This document shows, piece by piece, positions 61,446-64,000 of a stretch of 64,000 nucleotides of DNA. Under the pieces are notes generated by a model. That model saw only the letters and a program-made list of their open reading frames with translations. It was not told where the DNA came from and searched no databases. A program made the position numbers and the translations under genes. This DNA is from Athripsodes cinereus (lineage: Eukaryota > Arthropoda > Insecta > Trichoptera > Leptoceridae): positions 26,803,384 through 26,867,383 of the forward strand of contig OX388317.1 in assembly GCA_947579605.1 (NCBI GenBank). Direction: 5' to 3'. The first letter of the stretch is position 1. Each line of letters starts with the position of its first letter.

Positions 61446-61629
61446 GAATGTGTAATGTTGTTTCGATTGCTACATCCCATACACTTAATAAGAATGGTCT
61501 CAACATAATTATATTCAATCTAGTGATGTTAGCATTAACAACACATATTTGTTGCTATGGTTATAGAGTGGTCCCCATTGTCTTTTGTTTTGTTGTGAAA
61601 CTGTCAGTATTGTTCATTAATATTTTCTT

Positions 61630-61720
61630 CTTCTTCTATCAGTGCCGTATCAGGTCTCCCCGACGTTGGCGATCACTCTGGAGAATGCCTCTCTGTCTCG
61701 TGCTGTGTGGACCAGTTCTC
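61630..61720 (-). pseudogene. LINE 3'-end fragment with (TTC)n
   Basis: Minus strand GELVHTARDREAFSRVIANV then GET-stop and an (AAG)n tail, the typical C-terminus 'DRxxFRxxVANV' and tail of some insect LINEs. Confidence 0.6.
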
Positions 61721-61908
61721 CCATCTGTGTTATTTTTAATATTTTATGATTTTTTTTTATCAAGTTGTATAATATTTTATACTTAATAAATAGTAAACTT
61801 TCCGGCTTGGAGAGATTTAATGAATTATAATCTAACTGATTTTCACTACATTTATTAAAACTCTTAACGTTTTCACCCACTTAAATGGGTATTCTCAAGG
61901 GTACTGAA

Positions 61909-62455
61909 TAACACATTAAGGGTTGCACCCTCCCTCACCCATGGATGTTGCAGGAATGTCAATTCCCATGTCATCCATACTCTTCATGCAAATTCTTCTC
62001 AAGGAAGGGCTCAAGGTTCGCCTGAAGGGCTATCCCCGACAAAATCCTCCCCAAAATTAAATACAACCGTTAATGTCCACCAAAAAAAAAAGAACTTAAA
62101 ATTAACTTACAGTTACGTTTTTATTATTTGTTTGTAGAAACCCGAAGGCTATGAAAATGTATTTATTTTAAAATTTCCAAGTGTCTAGTCTTCATCCTTT
62201 GTATTAGTCTAAGCAATCAACTAGTACGTAGATAATACGTAACTGTAAGCTAATTCTAAGTCATATTGTAAAATAGAGAGTCGGTGGACATTAACGGTTG
62301 TATTTAATTTCAGGAAGGGTTTTGTCAGGGGGAGTCCTTCAGGCGAACCTTGAGCCCTTCCTTAGAAAGAATTTGCTTGAAGAGTATGGATGACATAGGA
62401 ACTGCCATTCCTGTAACATTCATGGGTGAGGGAGGGTGCAACCCTTAATGTGTTA
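61909..62455. mobile_element. 547-bp foldback element with about 170-bp TIRs
   Basis: TAACACATTAAGGGTTGCAC starts a long left arm (to about 62080) mirrored, with about 10% differences by eye, by 62285-62455. A second nested inverted pair (TTACAGTTACG / CGTAACTGTAAG) lies in the loop. Confidence 0.85.
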
Positions 62456-63033
62456 CAGTTACGTATTTACTACGTACTAGTTGTTAGCCTAAATTAATAC
62501 TGAATAATTGAAGAGAGACCCACCTCACACCCGGATATTTCAGGAGTCATAGACTCCTATTTATCCGCACATTCAAACCAAAATTGTCCTCACGGGCGGG
62601 CCATTGGGCAGGTCTGAAGGACCGACCGGCTAAAACCGCCGTCGTGGGAATCTTTTAAACTACACTCTCTTCAATGCCCCTTTTGAAAGTATGTTTATTT
62701 TATTGAATAAAAAAAAAAAAATACAAAATTATATAAAAAAAAGCATAAAACAGGACAAAATATAGTACAACTAATATAAGGTAGATAACATCGAGTAAAT
62801 GATATATAAAAATTGCTGAGTAACAAAAGCCGAAGTGAGGTGTCCAGAAACTTGTTATTTGGCGTTCAGAAGGCGCGAGCCCGAGAATCACCAGTGCCGA
62901 ATGGTGTGAAAACATTAAACCCTCCCAAAAGGGACATACCTCCCAAACCTACTCTCCACCAAGGGAGACAGGACGATACAACGAGAAAACGAGTTCACTG
63001 TCGCGCCAACGCCACAAAGGGCAAAAACCAACC
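62456..63033 (-). other. Probable 3' UTR and flank of the R1-type element
   Basis: No open frame. GC content rises from about 62830 towards the ORF stop at 63034, consistent with the element's 3' UTR on the minus strand. I could not place its exact 3' end. Confidence 0.4.
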
Positions 63034-64000
63034 CTAAGACTCTCCCGCGTCAGGCGGGGGTGAACCCGGCTGACGCAGAAGCTCCCAACGAGATACCCAT
63101 ACATCCACAAACACCAAAAATGCTTTAAGGTTCCTCGGGCATTGCAGAACCTCCCCAAACCAAATTGGTCTGGGAGTGCTCTCACTCATATCATCTATCA
63201 TTGCATCTCTAGCATCATTCATCACGGAGCACTCCCAAAGGATGTGCCCAGCATACTGCGCCCCCAACCCACAAACACACCACGGATTCTCCGCTAGGCC
63301 AAGGTCATATAACCTGCCCTTTAGATCACCGTGTCCCGTCACAAGCTGGACGGCATGGTGATTGAGGGAAAGGAATCGCCTTTTCATTCTCTCACATACG
63401 TCAGGGAGAAAACTGTAGACCGATCTAGCAGTTCTCCCCCGATCCCACCTATCTTGCCAGACCTCCAAAGTTCTCTTTCGGATCATGCCGATTGCCCTAC
63501 TGAGCCCTCTAGTCCCGGGCTCCGCATGAACGGAGATTCCGAGATGTTCAACATTGCCGTCAGCCTTGAGCTTACGCCTGGCTACACAATCTAAAATTTC
63601 TAAATCCGCGGGCAGCACACCAGCGATGACAGGAAGGCCATCGCTAGCGGCCGTTCTATACGCACCGGTGACGGTGAGCAGGGGGAGTCTCTGTCCCCTC
63701 AAGACCGCCGCGGACACAGAACCAACAGCAAGACGGTGCGACCAAACACGAGCACCATAAGTGACCTGAGCCACATACGTCGCCCGATAAATGGTAAGCA
63801 CAGTCCGCGCCTTAAGGCCCCAAGTACCACGACTGAGTCTGCGTAGAGTGTGAAATAACACTCCCGCTTTTTCGGCAGTCGCTCGCACGTGCGGAAGAAA
63901 GGTGAAGCCCCTGTCAAGGACAACCCCCAGGTATCGGACTTCATCGACAACCCTCACAGGATGCCCATCCATCCGAAGCACCGGGTTCCTGCCCCTTCCC
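63034..64000 (-). CDS. R1-clade non-LTR retrotransposon ORF2, C-terminal part, runs off the window
   Basis: The frame is open from the right edge (N-P-V-L-R-M-D-G-H) to the stop at 63034. It encodes the thumb and C-terminus: VRYLGVVLDRGFTFLPHVRA, TYGARVWSHRLAVGSV, TVTGAYRTAASDGLPVIAGV, FLSLNHHAVQLVTGHGDLKG and the Cys/His motif WCVCGLGAQYAGHILWECSV. This layout is typical of R1/SART/TRAS-like elements. The polymerase palm and the endonuclease would lie beyond base 64000. Undamaged here, unlike its relative at 17007-17620. Telomere- or rDNA-specific targeting cannot be judged. Confidence 0.88.
   Translation of the reverse strand, partial: GRGRNPVLRMDGHPVRVVDEVRYLGVVLDRGFTFLPHVRATAEKAGVLFHTLRRLSRGTWGLKARTVLTIYRATYVAQVTYGARVWSHRLAVGSVSAAVLRGQRLPLLTVTGAYRTAASDGLPVIAGVLPADLEILDCVARRKLKADGNVEHLGISVHAEPGTRGLSRAIGMIRKRTLEVWQDRWDRGRTARSVYSFLPDVCERMKRRFLSLNHHAVQLVTGHGDLKGRLYDLGLAENPWCVCGLGAQYAGHILWECSVMNDARDAMIDDMSESTPRPIWFGEVLQCPRNLKAFLVFVDVWVSRWELLRQPGSPPPDAGES

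Overview
The window is eukaryotic, and the gene structures and repeats point to an insect, most likely a moth or butterfly. Genes are split by GT-AG introns, introns are AT-rich, and the repeats are insect-type: jockey, R1, RTE and CR1-like non-LTR retrotransposons, a BEL/Pao LTR element, mariner, hAT and many small inverted-repeat elements. No rRNA gene, credible functional tRNA or CRISPR array was seen. The species assignment is an inference.

Four host genes are supported. (1) SF3A1, the U2 snRNP splicing factor 3a subunit 1, lies on the minus strand from 8316 to beyond the left edge: nine coding exons, with the C-terminal ubiquitin-like domain outside the window. (2) ATPAF1 (ATP11 family), the mitochondrial F1-ATPase assembly chaperone, lies on the plus strand at 10922-14501 (4 exons, 277 aa), head-to-head with SF3A1. 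(3) An unrecognised intronless gene of 345 aa lies on the minus strand at 14625-15662, tail-to-tail with ATPAF1. (4) A class I unconventional myosin lies on the plus strand at 22676-61166: 22 coding exons, 1012 aa, including a 14-nt microexon. All splice junctions keep frame. The genes do not form an operon or shared pathway; they are ordinary neighbours.

Most of the window is mobile DNA. The SF3A1-ATPAF1 intergenic space holds a 5'-truncated retrotransposon (8582-10571). ATPAF1 intron 1 holds a decayed RTE copy with a five-fold in-frame 93-bp tandem expansion. The 15.7-22.6 kb intergenic region holds an R1 remnant and two DNA transposons with terminal inverted repeats (TIRs). Myosin intron 6 holds a hAT-like element carrying a MULE-like transposase remnant. 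Intron 12 (about 18.9 kb) holds a stack of nested insertions. At its right end is a young BEL/Pao element (37063-47202, target duplication TTGCC) coding only Gag and protease, and one of its LTRs is interrupted by an intact 4.3-kb non-LTR element (41666-45995). Intron 19 holds a TIR element hosting an RTE retrotransposon, then a 22 x 139-bp satellite. Intron 21 holds a decayed mariner. An R1-clade ORF runs off the right edge.

The most interesting observations are: a perfect U UUU UUA slippery heptamer six bases before the ORF1 stop of the intact non-LTR element, in the register needed to fuse ORF1 to the endonuclease ORF; several TIR transposons whose TIR-derived motif recurs inside the element; a satellite with a two-state variant in each unit; a 50-bp perfect palindrome; and a proline-rich insertion in the myosin motor domain.
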